Assembly (NCBI GenBank): GCA_023014485.1
Contig: JAJOZX010000993.1
Coordinates: 614,501 to 678,500 of the forward strand
Source of the DNA: Bathynomus jamesi
Lineage: Eukaryota > Arthropoda > Malacostraca > Isopoda > Cirolanidae
Direction of reading: 5' to 3'
DNA: 64,000 nucleotides
Each line of letters opens with the position of its first letter. Position 1 is the first letter of the stretch. This document shows, piece by piece, positions 21,870-32,541 of the stretch. The notes below the pieces were generated by a model, which was not told where the DNA came from, ran no database searches, and worked only from the letters and a program-made list of their open reading frames with translations. The translations under genes and the position numbers were made by a program.

Positions 21870-23561
21870 CCTAAACTTTTTCGCGATGGCCTCTCACAAT
21901 TAAAAAAAGATGGGGAGCTCCATATTACTAAAGCAGACAAGGCTAACACCATAGTTATTATGGACAAAGTGGACTACATCGGAAAGATGAACGAGCTTCT
22001 CCAGGACCCCGCCACATACAGCAAACTTAGGAAGAACCCGCAGGATGACGTCATCAAATCATTTAATAGTGGCTTGAAACGCATTCTCAAAGATCATAAG
22101 GACTTAATTCCGCTTTTCATGTCCACTTCACTTTCTCTGCCCTACCTTTACGGTCTTATTAAAACCCAAACCTGGCAACCCTATGCGCCCTATTATTAGC
22201 TCGGTGGGCTCTATTACTTAAACTCTCCAAATGGCTTGTCAAAGTCTTGTCCCCCATTCTCGGAACTATCTCTGATTCACATGTAAAAAATTTCATGGAT
22301 CTTACTTAAAAATTGAATAATGCACGTACTGAAACTAACGATAGATTGATCAGTTTTGACGTTTGTTCATTGTTTACAAAAGTGCCGATTGATGATATGC
22401 TTGACTTTCTCTCCCAAGAATTACATAAGTATGACCTGCCACTACCTTCACACATTGTTTTGGAACTTATTAAGCTTTGCATCAAAGACTGCAAATTCAC
22501 TTTCAATAACGAGTATTATGAACATGTTTTTGGGATGGCCATGGGCAACCCCTTATCGCCCCTCCTCTCCAATATTTATATGGAGTTTTTCGAAATTACT
22601 TACATTCCGAGAATCCTGAGGGTTGGCATCCCTTGGTTGCGGTACGTCGACGATATTTTGTGTATCTGGCCCATGAATCGTGACCTGGATAACTTCCTCC
22701 TTCAGTTAAATGATCAAGTCCCTTCCATTAAGTTTACTTTAGAAGTGGAACAAGACAATTCAATCCCATTTTTGGATGTGCGTGTACATAGGGAAAGCCC
22801 AGGTTTTAAGTTTAGTATCTATCGGAAAACAACAAACAATTTGTCCTACGTACACTTTTACTCGGGACATGACACCCCCACTAAGAAGGCCATTTTTTCA
22901 TCAATGTTTCTCCGCGCCCTTAGGATCGCCAGTCCGGAATACATCGATGCCGAATTGGAAAAAATCAACGGTATTGGAAGTGATCTGTGTTATCCATCTG
23001 CGTTTATGGAATCTTGTCTCAACAAGGCAAAACGAACTTTCTATCGTGTCAATAATAACACTCGTACTTTGTCAAAAAATATTTTAGTACTTCCATTTTT
23101 CCCGGGCTTTTTAGGCATTGCTAATGTACTTAAACTTTTGGATATTAATGTAGTATTTTCATATAACAATATTGTGAAAAATATCATAGTAAAAAATAGC
23201 CCTACCAATAATTCAGGACATTATCTATAAAATTGGGTGTAAACAATGTGATTCCTTTTACATAGGTCAGACGGGAAAGGATTTGCACACACGTATAAAA
23301 CAGCATCAATATTCCGTTAGAACAGGACAGTTGTCCAGTGCTCTTTTTGTCCATGAGTTATCCCACCGTATTGATTGGAATAATGCTTCAGTTTTATTCC
23401 ACTGTAGCAACATTGTTAATAGAAATATTCTTGAGTCTGCCATTATCCAACTTTCAAATAACTTCAACATAAGCAAAGGTCTTTTTCAACTCGATCCTGT
23501 TGTTTTGAATTCCTTCAAAACAGATTTAGATAAAAAGGGTAGGACGCTAAATCTTTGGTAA
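21870..23561 (+). pseudogene. Penelope-like reverse transcriptase plus GIY-YIG endonuclease
   Basis: The forward copy starts in the N-terminal region (ITKADKANTIVIMDK near 21930), then reads LPYLYGLIKT before a frameshift at about 22160. The next piece (GNPMRPIISS) contains further breaks up to 22310. A 305-codon open frame (22313-23230) carries the RT fingers and palm: ISFDVCSLFTKVPID, GMAMGNPLSPLLSNIYMEFF, WLRYVDDILCIW (catalytic YVDD) and SIPFLDVRVHR. A frameshift at about 23205 leads into the GIY-YIG nuclease: [19 protein letters not shown] (Cys pair before the nuclease), then an Asn-rich tail ending near 23561. Family knowledge: these enzymes nick DNA with the GIY-YIG domain and reverse transcribe from the nick. 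At least four breaks make this copy inactive. Confidence 0.9.
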
Positions 23562-23787
23562 ACTTGTATGCTACTTTATTAACTTTTAATTTTCATTTTA
23601 TTTTTATATATATCGAAACTTGACTATAAAAGGCAAAGTGTTAAAACCCGGGCAGATTTCCAGTATAAATTTGTATTTTTATAATTCATTTGATCTTGTG
23701 CTAAAAATCGATATTTTTCCTTACAAATCTGTATGCCTCTTTGTTAATCCTTTAATTTTTAATTTTTATTTTTACTTCTCCGTTTAT

Positions 23788-23830
<43 letters not shown>

Positions 23831-23940
23831 AGATATGTATGTATATGTATATATATATGTATGTGTGTATGTATGTTATTTATTTATTTTTTTTTTCTTT
23901 CTGTAACCTATATATAGGCCGTAACCCTTTATGTACTTCA

Positions 23941-23980
23941 GTGTTCCTGAGGATGTCATTAGACGAAAGCGCTTGAGCAC
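23941..23980 (+). ncRNA. Hammerhead-ribozyme-like motif at Penelope-like 3' end
   Basis: Parts in order: GTGTTC (23941-23946), CTGAGGA (fits CUGANGA), GTC-ATTA-GAC hairpin, GAAA (23965-23968), GCGCTT, GAGCAC (23975-23980). GTGTTC pairs with GAGCAC over six bases with one G-U, forming stem I. AGCGCT is self-complementary and would make a minimal stem III, favouring a dimeric fold. The expected cut is after CTT at 23974. One U (23954) lies between CTGAGGA and stem II, which is not canonical. Hammerhead motifs of this minimal kind are reported from Penelope-like retroelements. Activity here is inferred only. Confidence 0.55.
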
Positions 23981-24059
23981 CTTTTTGTGTTTCCTTTCCT
24001 TCGTGGTTTTATTCATCATAAATATTTTTCACGTGTTACTTTCGTGAAATAATTTGAAA

Positions 24060-24950
24060 TATATTTCATATATATATATATATATATTCAAAGCATTACG
24101 GACCCTAATATATGTCATTTCATTTTTACAGCCGACCAACTTAAAATACGAGCTGACGAGCATAGTGGATACAGTCGATGCTCGGAGAGATTGCTAAATA
24201 ATCACAGTACAACATTAAGAACTTCAAAGTTTTATAATAATTGCTAAACCACCCTTCGTTCTAAAAACAAACTTGACTGGACTGACTGTACTGTTTCATA
24301 ATCCGAAAATACTAAGATAAAATTGTAAATATGGGAACCAACTATATTTACTATATATAGAGTCGTCTGAAGAAGTTCTTGAAAGGAGTTAAATATTTCA
24401 AAACATTTGTACCTGCCGCAAAATAGTTTTCTTCCACGCCCTCGCAGAATTACAGAAATAAAATTGAAAATAATGAAAATCTGCTTCCGCATTCCTACAT
24501 TTTGCGTATTTAATATATAAATAACGTCGGGAGGTAGTGAATACACTTTAAAATTTATATGCCGGAATTTTTACATATTGTGTTAGCGAAATAAAACTAC
24601 AAATATCCTTTAAACGTCACAATAAATAAACCTTTGCTTGTATATTTGTTTTTATTAACATACAGAGAAAATTCATAAGCCATAAAGTCATATTTTGTTT
24701 CTCACTCCGTCCCACCCAATCACCGTAATTTCCCAACCCCAAAATTGAAAATTTTCTGAAGGAATAAATGCATTAGCCATCTAAATTATTTACGTGAAGA
24801 ATTATACAAACACTTCGCACAGCAGAACTTAATCATATTTATCAACATCACTATATATTTCAGTATAGGAAAGCAAATGTAACATAATGCACCTTTGGTG
24901 AAAGTACAAATATTAATAACATTTTAGTACTGCATAAAAATTAGCATTTA
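24060..24950. other. Gene-free stretch with an empty insertion site
   Basis: No gene is supported. The part at about 24628-24790 is a diverged duplicate of 10.67-11.05 kb and has a single TCATATTT (24688-24695) where the other copy carries a 203-bp MITE. Confidence 0.8.
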
Positions 24951-24956
24951 TAATAA

Positions 24957-25362
24957 AGGGTGTCCAAGAAGTCTTGACTCATAGGGAAAATAGACATTAT
25001 CTTTTTAAAGTGAAACAAACACATTTCTAATGTCAGTTTTACATATTTCAGGAAAGAAAATACCCTGCTGGCTCAGTATACCAATCAAGGGAAGGTGGAA
25101 CTGGCATTGCTACATGTTTACGGAAAAAGCCAGAGGGAGGCATATTCATGAAATAAATGACATGCCTCCCTCTCACTTTTTTCGAAAACATTTAGCAATA
25201 CCAGTTCCACCTTCTCTTAATTTGTATACTGAACCATCAGAGTATTTTCTTTCCTGAAATATGTAAAACTGACATTAGAAATGTGTTTGTTTCACTTTAA
25301 AAATATGTCTATTTTCTTTATGAGTCCAGATTTATGGGATATTCTGTACTTCTTGAAAACAG
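24957..25362. mobile_element. Foldback MITE, about 0.4 kb
   Basis: Two arms of roughly 190 bp are reverse complements: the left contains AAAGTGAAACAAACACATTT and GGAAAGAAAATACC, the right their complements (AATGTGTTTGTTTCACTTT). The loop is near TTCATGAAATAAATGAC. The outermost bases GGGTGTCCAAGAAGT and ACTTCTTGAAAAC match partly. No coding content. The family of its transposase is not evident. Confidence 0.75.
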
Positions 25363-26040
25363 AAGAATGTAAGAATAAGAAATTCATGTTCTGAACACCT
25401 TTCCGCAAAACTCGTATATTATCCCACGAATACGATTTTTAATATTCTTATTGATAAAACTTTGTATTTTTTTCAAATAATTATTTTACATAATAATACA
25501 TATATAATGCATAGAAAGCAAGCAATAGACTAGGTCCATTTTTACAAAAGACAAATAAATGTTTAAAACATTTTTGAGGAAAATCAGGTAAACATTTTTT
25601 TGCATAATTTGGGTTCGCTGAATCGAAATATCTTGTTTACCAAGCTGAATTTTTAACATTTTAACCCTTAAATTGTAAAAAAAAGAAAAAGAAAAAAAAG
25701 CCATATAACCATGATCTTGGTGTCTTAGCTTGTTTTTGGATACCAATAACATACTAAACACAAAAAATATTACTTAATATTAAGACAACATTTATCATGT
25801 TTATGGATGAAAACATATTTTCACTCGATATGCATAAAATGATATAGCAAATACACTGTATAGTTATACGTTGTATAATTCACAGTACATTTACAAAACA
25901 ATGTGTTCTTCATATCTGAGCAGTGAGAATGCACCAATCATTGTTCTTAAAAAATTTAAAGACCTGAATAAAAACAGCTTTGCTAGATGTTTGACATTAA
26001 GTTATATTGTGTATGCATTACGCATATATATGTACTGTTA
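25363..26040. other. Gene-free stretch
   Basis: AT-rich DNA without a frame I can support and without an obvious repeat border. Confidence 0.5.
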
Positions 26041-26044
26041 TATA

Positions 26045-26380
26045 TGTTTATATACTATTGCATTTTAAAAGTATGCTCTATTCATAAATTGTAAAGAATC
26101 TAATCACTTTAAAGTTGTAGATCTTCGTTTGTCTCTTGTAATTATATTACAACGTTTATTATGACGTCACATTTCGGTTTACCTTTCTTTCTCTTGTGAC
26201 CACGAAAATTTTAATTTACAAGTTTCTTTCTCGTTTGTGAGTGAGTTGGTGTTTGTCAATCGTGTTGATAGGACGTGCTACAGTGATTTTGTTAATTTGT
26301 AAGCAGGGCTTTTCTCCCGGTTTGTGTTTGTGTTGATTGACTTAATCTTCTTATTTCGATTGTGTGTTGAATTAGCTGGA
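26045..26380 (+). repeat. LTR-like repeat with leader
   Basis: From TGTTTATATACTATTGC to CTTGTGACCAC (about 26045-26212) this matches 63378-63534 in the gypsy remnant, including ATTATGACGTCACATTTCGG (a CRE-like TGACGTCA site). After CTTGTGACCAC the two copies diverge, so the shared LTR block probably ends there. It may be the 5' end of an element whose body continues into the next repeat. Confidence 0.6.
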
Positions 26381-26384
26381 GCCA

Positions 26385-26885
26385 GTAGTATAGTGGAAAA
26401 ATGGACGAGTGCAGAAATGTTACATAATGTTGCAAGAGTGCCACCCCACCCCTTGGTGTCACCCCCATCCCCCTTTGTTGAAAGACTGCCATCCCCCACC
26501 CCCTTTGTTGCAAGAGTGCCATCACCCACCCCCCTTTGTTGCCAGCCCAAAAATGGGATTGCAAGGGGTATGCAACCTGGAGTTATCCCCCAAGCTGAAC
26601 CCCCCAAAGGAGCATACCTAACCTAAGAGGCCTCTTTGGGGGAGAAGGGGACGCCTCACCCCAAAAGGGGCAGAAAGAGACAGCAAGAGATGAAGGTGGG
26701 AACACAGAGTTGAGTGTTCGCTCGGCTGGAAGCCAAGCTCATATGACATCTTCAGCCACCCGCCGCCCTCTTATAGGGTCCCAAACAGCCAGTTGGCTGC
26801 TGAGTTGTCAGATAACGCCGTGTTTAATTATTATTCAGCCATTTGGCTGCTGAGTTGCCAGATAACGCCATGTATTTTATTTAAA
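26385..26885 (+). repeat. Repeat family also present inverted at 52.4-52.95 kb
   Basis: Shared landmarks are CCACTATACTACTG (reverse complement here), GGACGAGTGCAGAAATG, AAGAGGCCTCTTTGGGG, AAGGGGACGC, CCACCCGCCGC and a 70-bp subunit containing CAGCCA(A/G)TTGGCTG and CAGATAACGCC. Here two subunits are present, four in the other copy. Frames within are low-complexity shadows of the C-rich strand. Confidence 0.8.
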
Positions 26886-27091
26886 GCATATATTCCAGTT
26901 GGTTTAGAAGGCCGATTTGACAAATAGCATCTAATTAATTATTCTGTTTTAAAAACAAATGATATAAACGTGTTCAAGGAATAAATAAAACACCATTACA
27001 ACGTTATGTTCATGAATTAATGCATATACAATGGGACATATATATGATCAAATAATAGAACGGAAAATATATAATCATACAAAGCATAGTA

Positions 27092-28470
27092 CCGGGTGTT
27101 TCAAAAGTCCCTCACTAATTTGATTTTCAATTTTCTTTGCAGCTAATCGACCAACGACGTTCATCTTGTGGTAAACTCTTACTCAGTAGTTGAGAATTTT
27201 TTTGAGTCTACATTTGAAGTTTCGCTCCGTTTTCTTCTGCTACCATGCTGACTCTAGAGCAGAGGTGTAAAATCGCTGCATGGCAGGAGGTTTTTCAATC
27301 TGTGGTCGAAGTGCAGCGACGATTCCGGGCAGTCTACGGACAGCATTATGCACCGGATAGGAACACCATCGTCGCCACCCACCGGAAGTTTATGGAGACC
27401 GGATCCGTAAAGGACAAACCACGATCAGGAAGACCTCGAAGTGGGCGGAGTGAGGAGAATGTCGAAACTGTCCGTGAGGCGTTTACTCAGAGTCAAGGAA
27501 AGTCCATTCGGCGAGCTGCTGCGGAACTGAACATCAGCGCGACATCTATCCAACGGATTTTGCGGCGTGGTCTCAAGCTGTATCCGTACAAGATCCAGGT
27601 GGTTCAGAAGCTGGAACCTCAAGACTACGGTTGTCGGGTGGAGATGTGTGAGACACTGCTGCATCACTACGAAAGAGACCCATCGATCCTGGAGCACATG
27701 TGGTTCAGCGACAAAGCTCTCTTCCACCTTTCTGGTCGCGTCAATCGGCACAACACCCGCATCTGGGGGAACTCACAATCCTGCGGAGATCCGTGAACAT
27801 GAAAGGGACACGCCGAAATTGGTCGTCTGGTGTGCCATCTCCTCAGCTGGGCTGATTGGTCCGTTCTTCTTCCGGGATCAAGATGGAAATTCCGTGAACG
27901 TCAACGGAGACAATTACCTTCGTATGCTTCAGGAGTTCTGTATCCCCCAACTGTCAGCTGTAAGCCTGTAGCTGACATGCAAGAAGTCATTTTCCAGCAA
28001 GACGGTGCCCCTGCTCATTACTCGCGTGAGGTTCGCTCATTTCTGAATAAGCAGTTCCCGGATCGGTGGATTGGTCGCCGTGGTCCCATCGAAGGGCTGC
28101 TCGCTCGCCTGATCTTACCCCATGCGACTTCTTTTTGTGGGGCTACATTAAGAGCAAAGTGTACGCCACCAAGCCGCGAGTCCTCCCCACACTAGAAGAA
28201 CGGATCAGGAATGCGTGTGCTTCTGTTACTCCCGAAATGTTGTCCAATGTCGGCCAAGAATACGTAAAACGGTGGCTCGCTTGTTTCGAAAAAGACGGTG
28301 CCCACGTTGAGGTGTACCAGTGACTTTCCAGTAGACTTATGAAGCCAAGTTTGATGCCACCAAAATTCTCATGAATCGTAGACTCAGCAACCAAATTGTC
28401 ATTTGGTTCCTCTTGTAATTGCTATTTTAATAAAATTTTAAAAATAATGAGGGACTTTTGAAACACCCTG
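27092..28470 (+). mobile_element. Tc1/mariner-superfamily transposon
   Basis: The ends CCGGGTGTTTCAAAAGTCCC and its inverted match CAGGGTGTTTCAAAAGTCCC are flanked by TA on both sides (27090-27091, 28471-28472). Total 1379 bp with one transposase gene. It lies in AT-rich, internally repetitive DNA next to the Maverick terminal repeat: TATTAACAAAATATTAGAAAAATAT occurs twice just to its right, at 28472 and about 28525. Confidence 0.9.
27245..28323 (+). pseudogene. Tc1/mariner-type transposase, two or three frameshifts
   Basis: The N-terminal 183-codon frame (27245-27796) has a helix-turn-helix (RFRAVYGQHYAPDRNTIVA), SVKDKPRSGRPRSGR and the first catalytic Asp in WFSDKALFHLSGRVNRH. After a frameshift at about 27775 come KLVVWCAISSAGLIGPFFF (to 27971), then a second frame change and the second Asp in VIFQQDGAPAHYS. 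The third acidic residue is in RSPDLTPCDFFLWG (28100-28140). The C-terminus ends at 28323. This resembles Tc1/mariner transposases with a DUF4817-like N-terminus. It is dead as written, though terminal repeats and overall length are well preserved. Confidence 0.88.
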
Positions 28471-28648
28471 TATTAACAAAATATTAGAAAAATATATTTA
28501 TATATTAATCACACAAAACATAGTATTAACAAAATATTAGAAAAATATAGTCATATTATCAAAAGTTATATTATCAAATATTAGTACAGGAAAAATATAT
28601 ACAAAACGTATAATCATATTACAGGAAAAATATATATATATATTGTCT

Positions 28649-29001
28649 TTACGTTCTACGGTGCAAAACGGTAAATTCAACGGTGATTGATGCTATATCC
28701 ACATCGCCATTACTTTGTACGATGTTGTAAAGCCGTCCAAGCATCACTTCACCGTTTAACTGATACGGCGGTTTATACTCGATATAAATGGCTTTCATAT
28801 CGTTCAATACTATTTTTGTACCCACTTTACACTCGGCAGGCAAGTTGTCTTTAAGCGCAGCTAGAACACATTCAAAAGCACGCACAAAAACGTCATCGTG
28901 GGCCGTTACATAAATACCAGTATATAATCATGCTTTTTCAATCGGGGTTTTTTTCTTAATGTCCCGAACTTTTCAATCGTGAACTCTTCTTCACTCGACA
29001 T
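28649..29001 (-). pseudogene. Maverick terminal-repeat protein C (left copy)
   Basis: It starts MSSEEEFTIEKFG at 29001 and ends at 28649 with VEFTVLHRRT. One frameshift lies near 28900, after the point where the right copy reads VTAPTMTF. Length would be about 117 residues. Acidic start, otherwise mixed. I do not recognise a domain. The presence of a related frame in the right repeat, with conserved AGCKVGTK/AECKVGTK, supports that it is a real gene. Confidence 0.55.
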
Positions 29002-29104
29002 AGCGGCAATTGAAATATTCTTCTAAGTCGTAACGACACCTATCCACTATATAGAGGTACAGTCCTCAAGGGTGAACAGTGTATGCGAGCTCAGCTCTGT
29101 ACCT

Positions 29105-31555
29105 TAGGGTGGCCCATTTTTCAATTTTTTTTGAAAAGTATAGGTGATCCTGGTTTTTCCCATTATTTGGCACTATACTAGCACATTGGTACCATTTTTA
29201 CAAAAATTGATCAATATTTAGGGGTCTCGCATCGACCTTGAAATTACTAGTTTTTTTTTTTAAATGCGTACTTTTTAACTTTTTACTGATTCAAAATAAA
29301 TCATTAAGTAGGGATGTTTTCTGAATCCTCTTAATGAGAGAAGTCGTTTGGTGTGCCTGCCAATGTCATACGACTAACGGTTTGAAGGTTGTGCCTGTAT
29401 ACAGGTAATACCAATGTGCTAGTATAGTGCCAAATAATGGGAAAAACCACGATCACCTATACTTTTCAGAAAAATGAGTCACCATACCCGGGCGGAATGT
29501 ATAATGTATATAGGTAATTAGAAAATGCACTATGCCTGTGCCAGGTACCTAACCTATTTCTTTTTTTGCAGATCATAACATTTTGAAATTCTGTCGGAGT
29601 TCCTCATCCTTTGTCATGGACAAATCGATGGCAACCATAACTGGAAGAACTCTTGAAGCTACAAATAGAGAGTCATCAAAAGGAAAGGCGAAAATAACAT
29701 CGCTACCTTCTCTAAGCTCGGCCTCGGAAATTGTTTTAGTTGGCCAACGTGCTCGGGCGACCGCTACTCCAGCTGGGATGCCGTCATCACGTCCTAGAGC
29801 TTATCGTGGGGGCAGTAGCCGTCACCCTGCTCGGAAGGACTACGGCACCAACTGATCCTTTGTTTCAGCAGTTGAAGAGAAGGTTAGTTCATTTTTTGTG
29901 CAAGGTAAAGTTAGGACACACATGATATTCCACTAGTTTATAAAACAGCGAGCCAAACCGGAACTTCAGTTTTCTCACACAATTTTCTTGTTTATTATTT
30001 TTGAAGATGGGACGAGCTCGATCTCTCGACCTACTGCAAGCTGCAGGTCGAGAATCTGGCGGAGAGTACGTGGCTAATAGAACTCCGGGACGCGGCGGTC
30101 AGCTTCCTGAGCACAGCTTCTGGTTTCGTCAGAGACATACCGGGAAGTGCAGAGATCACGCTCCTGGTACTCGGGACACAACCACGCCGTGGCATTCACC
30201 TCATGCGCCCAGGAGCCTACCACCACGCAAGATGGATGGCTAAAGATAGTATTTTCAAACAAAAATAATCTAGAGATAAGTTTAAACGTTATTCAAAGAT
30301 AAACATTTCATTATAACGCAAACAAAGTAATTGGTAACAATAAACCTGTCTTACTTAAAATGGTGCCAATTCTGTTTCAGGTCATCTACTACACAAAACT
30401 GCTGATGTTCAGTAGGCAGCTGGAGCTCGACGCCGAGCTGGTCGACAAACTGCACAGGATCGTGGTGTTCATCGCTTTTCTGTACGTACCAGCTTGGGTG
30501 GCGGCCCCTGTAGCAGCTGATGCGCCGTTGAATGACCTGGTACTAAACCAGCGTTTTCTGAGGTATAGGGCAGTGGACCGCGAGGTGGCAGAAGCGTCAC
30601 TGGCAGTGATGAGGCGGCACTTCTGGTATCTGAGGCCTCAGACCGTCATCTTCGCTCTATGCAGCAACAAGGTGGATGGCACTGTGAAGCAACAGATGGA
30701 AGAGAAGCTGTCCCACCTCCTTGTACCCAAAGACTTCACATACGGGAACGTCTCAGTCGACGAGATGACGCTACTCCCCGACATGATCGACGATTCCTCC
30801 TGGTTCTTATTTGCAGGTCTGAAGATGTATGGGTCTTCGTGGCTCACCCTGCCAACTGATAAGTGGGACGAGAACGAGGACTTTTGTCGTCTGAAGGATG
30901 TGATCTCTAATCTCCAGGTCACCAATGACGTCGCTGAAAGAGGAGTCCAACTGATACAAGACTATGCGAACACGGTCACAAAGGACGAGGCACAGCTGCA
31001 GGTTCTTCTGCAAGTGGTGGAAAAGAACCGGAAAGAGCTCGGCGACTTCAAGAAGTCATCACTCGCCACGATGACATAGCACAGAGGGAGATCGTTGCAG
31101 CCAGTGACGTGTGATAGTGGTCAATACAATGCAAAAGTGATTGTTTAAGTTATTGTTTCTTTCTTCCTTATTTGTCTGCTATTTGCTGATTTTTTTGAAA
31201 TGTATAGGTGATCGTGGTTTTTTCCATTATTTGGCACTATACTAGCACATTGGTGTTACCTGTATACAGGCAGAACTTTTAAACCGTTAGTCATATGACA
31301 TTGGAAGGCACACCATACGACTTCTCGCATCAAGAGGATTCAGAAAACATCCCTACTTAATGATTTATCTTGATTCAGTAAAAAGTTAAAAAGTACGTAT
31401 TTTTAAAAAACTCGTAATTTCAAGGTCGATGCGAGACCCCTAAATTTTGATCAATTTTTGTAAAAATGGTACCAATGTGCTAGTATAGTGCCAAATAATG
31501 GGAAAAACTACGATAACCTATACTTTTAAAAAAAATTGAAAAGTGGGCCACCCTA
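29105..31555 (+). mobile_element. hAT-like transposon inserted in Maverick terminal repeat
   Basis: The ends TAGGGTGGCCCATTTTTCAA and its inverted counterpart continue inward for over 150 bp (CACTATACTAGCACATTGG on both sides). The 8-bp direct repeat CTGTACCT flanks it at 29097-29104 and 31556-31563. The right Maverick repeat at about 45670 shows the uninterrupted site. Size 2451 bp. It carries a degenerate transposase of the same family as 11.97 and 14.6 kb. Confidence 0.93.
29583..31079 (+). pseudogene. hAT-like transposase, spliced, degenerate
   Basis: The first part (29583-29730) aligns with the WDGK-to-PKLASG stretch of the copy at 16.1 kb (FVMDKSMATITG ... SLPSLSSAS). The segment with FDTTASNTG is deleted. 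Next comes GCRHHVLELIVGAV (29775). An intron at 29883-30006 (GTTAGT...GAAG) joins LKRR to WDELDLSTY in phase. Exon 2 contains GAYHHARWM (30205-30235). Exon 3 starts at 30381 after a TTTCAG acceptor, and runs VIYYTKLLMFSRQ to the stop at 31079 with NDVAERGVQLIQDYANTVTK. The donor before exon 3 seems lost (AAAGATAGT at about 30243). It therefore has introns, unlike the other two copies as far as can be seen. Confidence 0.75.
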
Positions 31556-32012
31556 CTGTACCTCTCAAGTGCTTTGTACCAAAGCTCAGGATATTTCGAA
31601 GGATCTAAACCTTTTAAATATGCATCCAGATCTAGACCGTTCTCTCCTGTTCATTCCTATATTCAACAAATCCGTCGAGCAGAGCGGTGTAAGCGTATTC
31701 AAGCACTGTGTCAAAATAAACCATATCTGTAACACGCGCGTCTAACATAGGCTTCAGCTTACGGAATCCGACGATCTCAACCATTCTGTCGAGGATGAAA
31801 CGGTTTCGTGTAGGAACAAGAACGTCATTATCAGCTGTGTTCTTCCACATCAGTCGTATATCAATGCGTGGTTGTTCGTTATTTACACTCAATGTACAAA
31901 CAATGGTATATGAGGAGGCGTCACTAATCACCTCTCTTATTATACCTACGTCAGCTGGTATTTTATAGCGGTCCTCAGCCCACCTCTCAACCACCACGAA
32001 GATTTTATGCAT
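31556..32012 (-). pseudogene. Maverick terminal-repeat protein B (left copy), split by transposon
   Basis: Starts MHKIFVVVERWAEDRYKIPA at 32012. One frameshift near 31640 leads into LDLDAYLKGLDPSKYPELWY, and the hAT-like element then interrupts the codons for the RYR motif at 31555. The remaining ten or so codons lie beyond 29104 and end in TGA. About 170 residues originally. No known domain is recognised. The right copy at 45227 is uninterrupted. Confidence 0.65.
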
Positions 32013-32059
32013 CTCCTAAAGATTTAAATAAATAACGTTACGTTTGCTTGCATGCCTAC

Positions 32060-32381
32060 ATATCGTTTCAAACACACAGTTAATGGTGCCGGTTTCTCGC
32101 CTGAATACGCGCAAGGACTTCGTCACGGAGACGTTGTACGAGGCGTTGAGAATGCTTCTCAAAGGGAGTTCCATCGTATTCACACGGTTCGAGATGACAC
32201 GTCCACTCGGTGCAAGCTGTGAGAAGACTATGAGCCACAGGAGGCAGGCATGCAGGCAGGATCGGTTCGACGGCGTATGCTCCGTGAGGAGTGAGTCACA
32301 CCATAATCTAATGAAACGTGTACGGCGCTGATCGAGTCGTTGTATCCCACTATATTGGGGAGATGTTTTTTTCCGATACAA
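32060..32381 (-). CDS. Maverick terminal-repeat protein A (left copy)
   Basis: The region RVINRVNTMELPLRSILNAS followed by TKSLRVFRRETG is conserved in both terminal repeats, while the outer part (YRKKTSPQYSGIQRL) also has a counterpart. The true start may be the MELPL methionine. Small, basic, unrecognised. It lies directly upstream of protein B on the same strand. Confidence 0.4.
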
Positions 32382-32541
32382 GAATTAACTTCGGTTTTAA
32401 TATTTTATCACTTCCCCGAATACACACCAGACATTTTACTTCAGGGTAATTTTCACTAACTAAACACATTTTATAATGTTTTATCTCTCCTAAACATCTT
32501 CACATTGCGAGGCGCTATTAGAGAGAAACATATGTTCATAT

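Larger units (their letters stand above)
20606..24022 (+). mobile_element. Penelope-like element with inverted 5' partial copy
   Basis: The forward copy (about 21861-24022) holds the reverse transcriptase and GIY-YIG region and ends ...CCTTCGTGGTTTTATTCATCA. In front of it lies a reverse-complement copy (20606-21860) of only the 3' part. The junction at about 21860 is sharp. Such inverted pseudo-LTR arrangements are known for Penelope-like elements and are attributed to template switching at insertion. Both copies contain (TA)n near the same internal place, of different length. Confidence 0.88.
28650..32380 (-). repeat. Maverick left terminal inverted repeat (with nested hAT-like insertion)
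   Basis: Without the insertion at 29105-31555 this is about 1.28 kb and matches 44878-46064 in reverse complement. The inner border is near TTCTTGTATCGGAAAAAAAC (32378 and 44878). It encodes the same three small proteins as the right repeat. The copies have drifted apart by many substitutions and small indels, so they have not been homogenised recently. Confidence 0.85.

Noticed and set aside
26278..26626. Pro- or Gly-rich frames on both strands
   Set aside because: All come from one C-rich imperfect repeat and change between the two genomic copies of that repeat.
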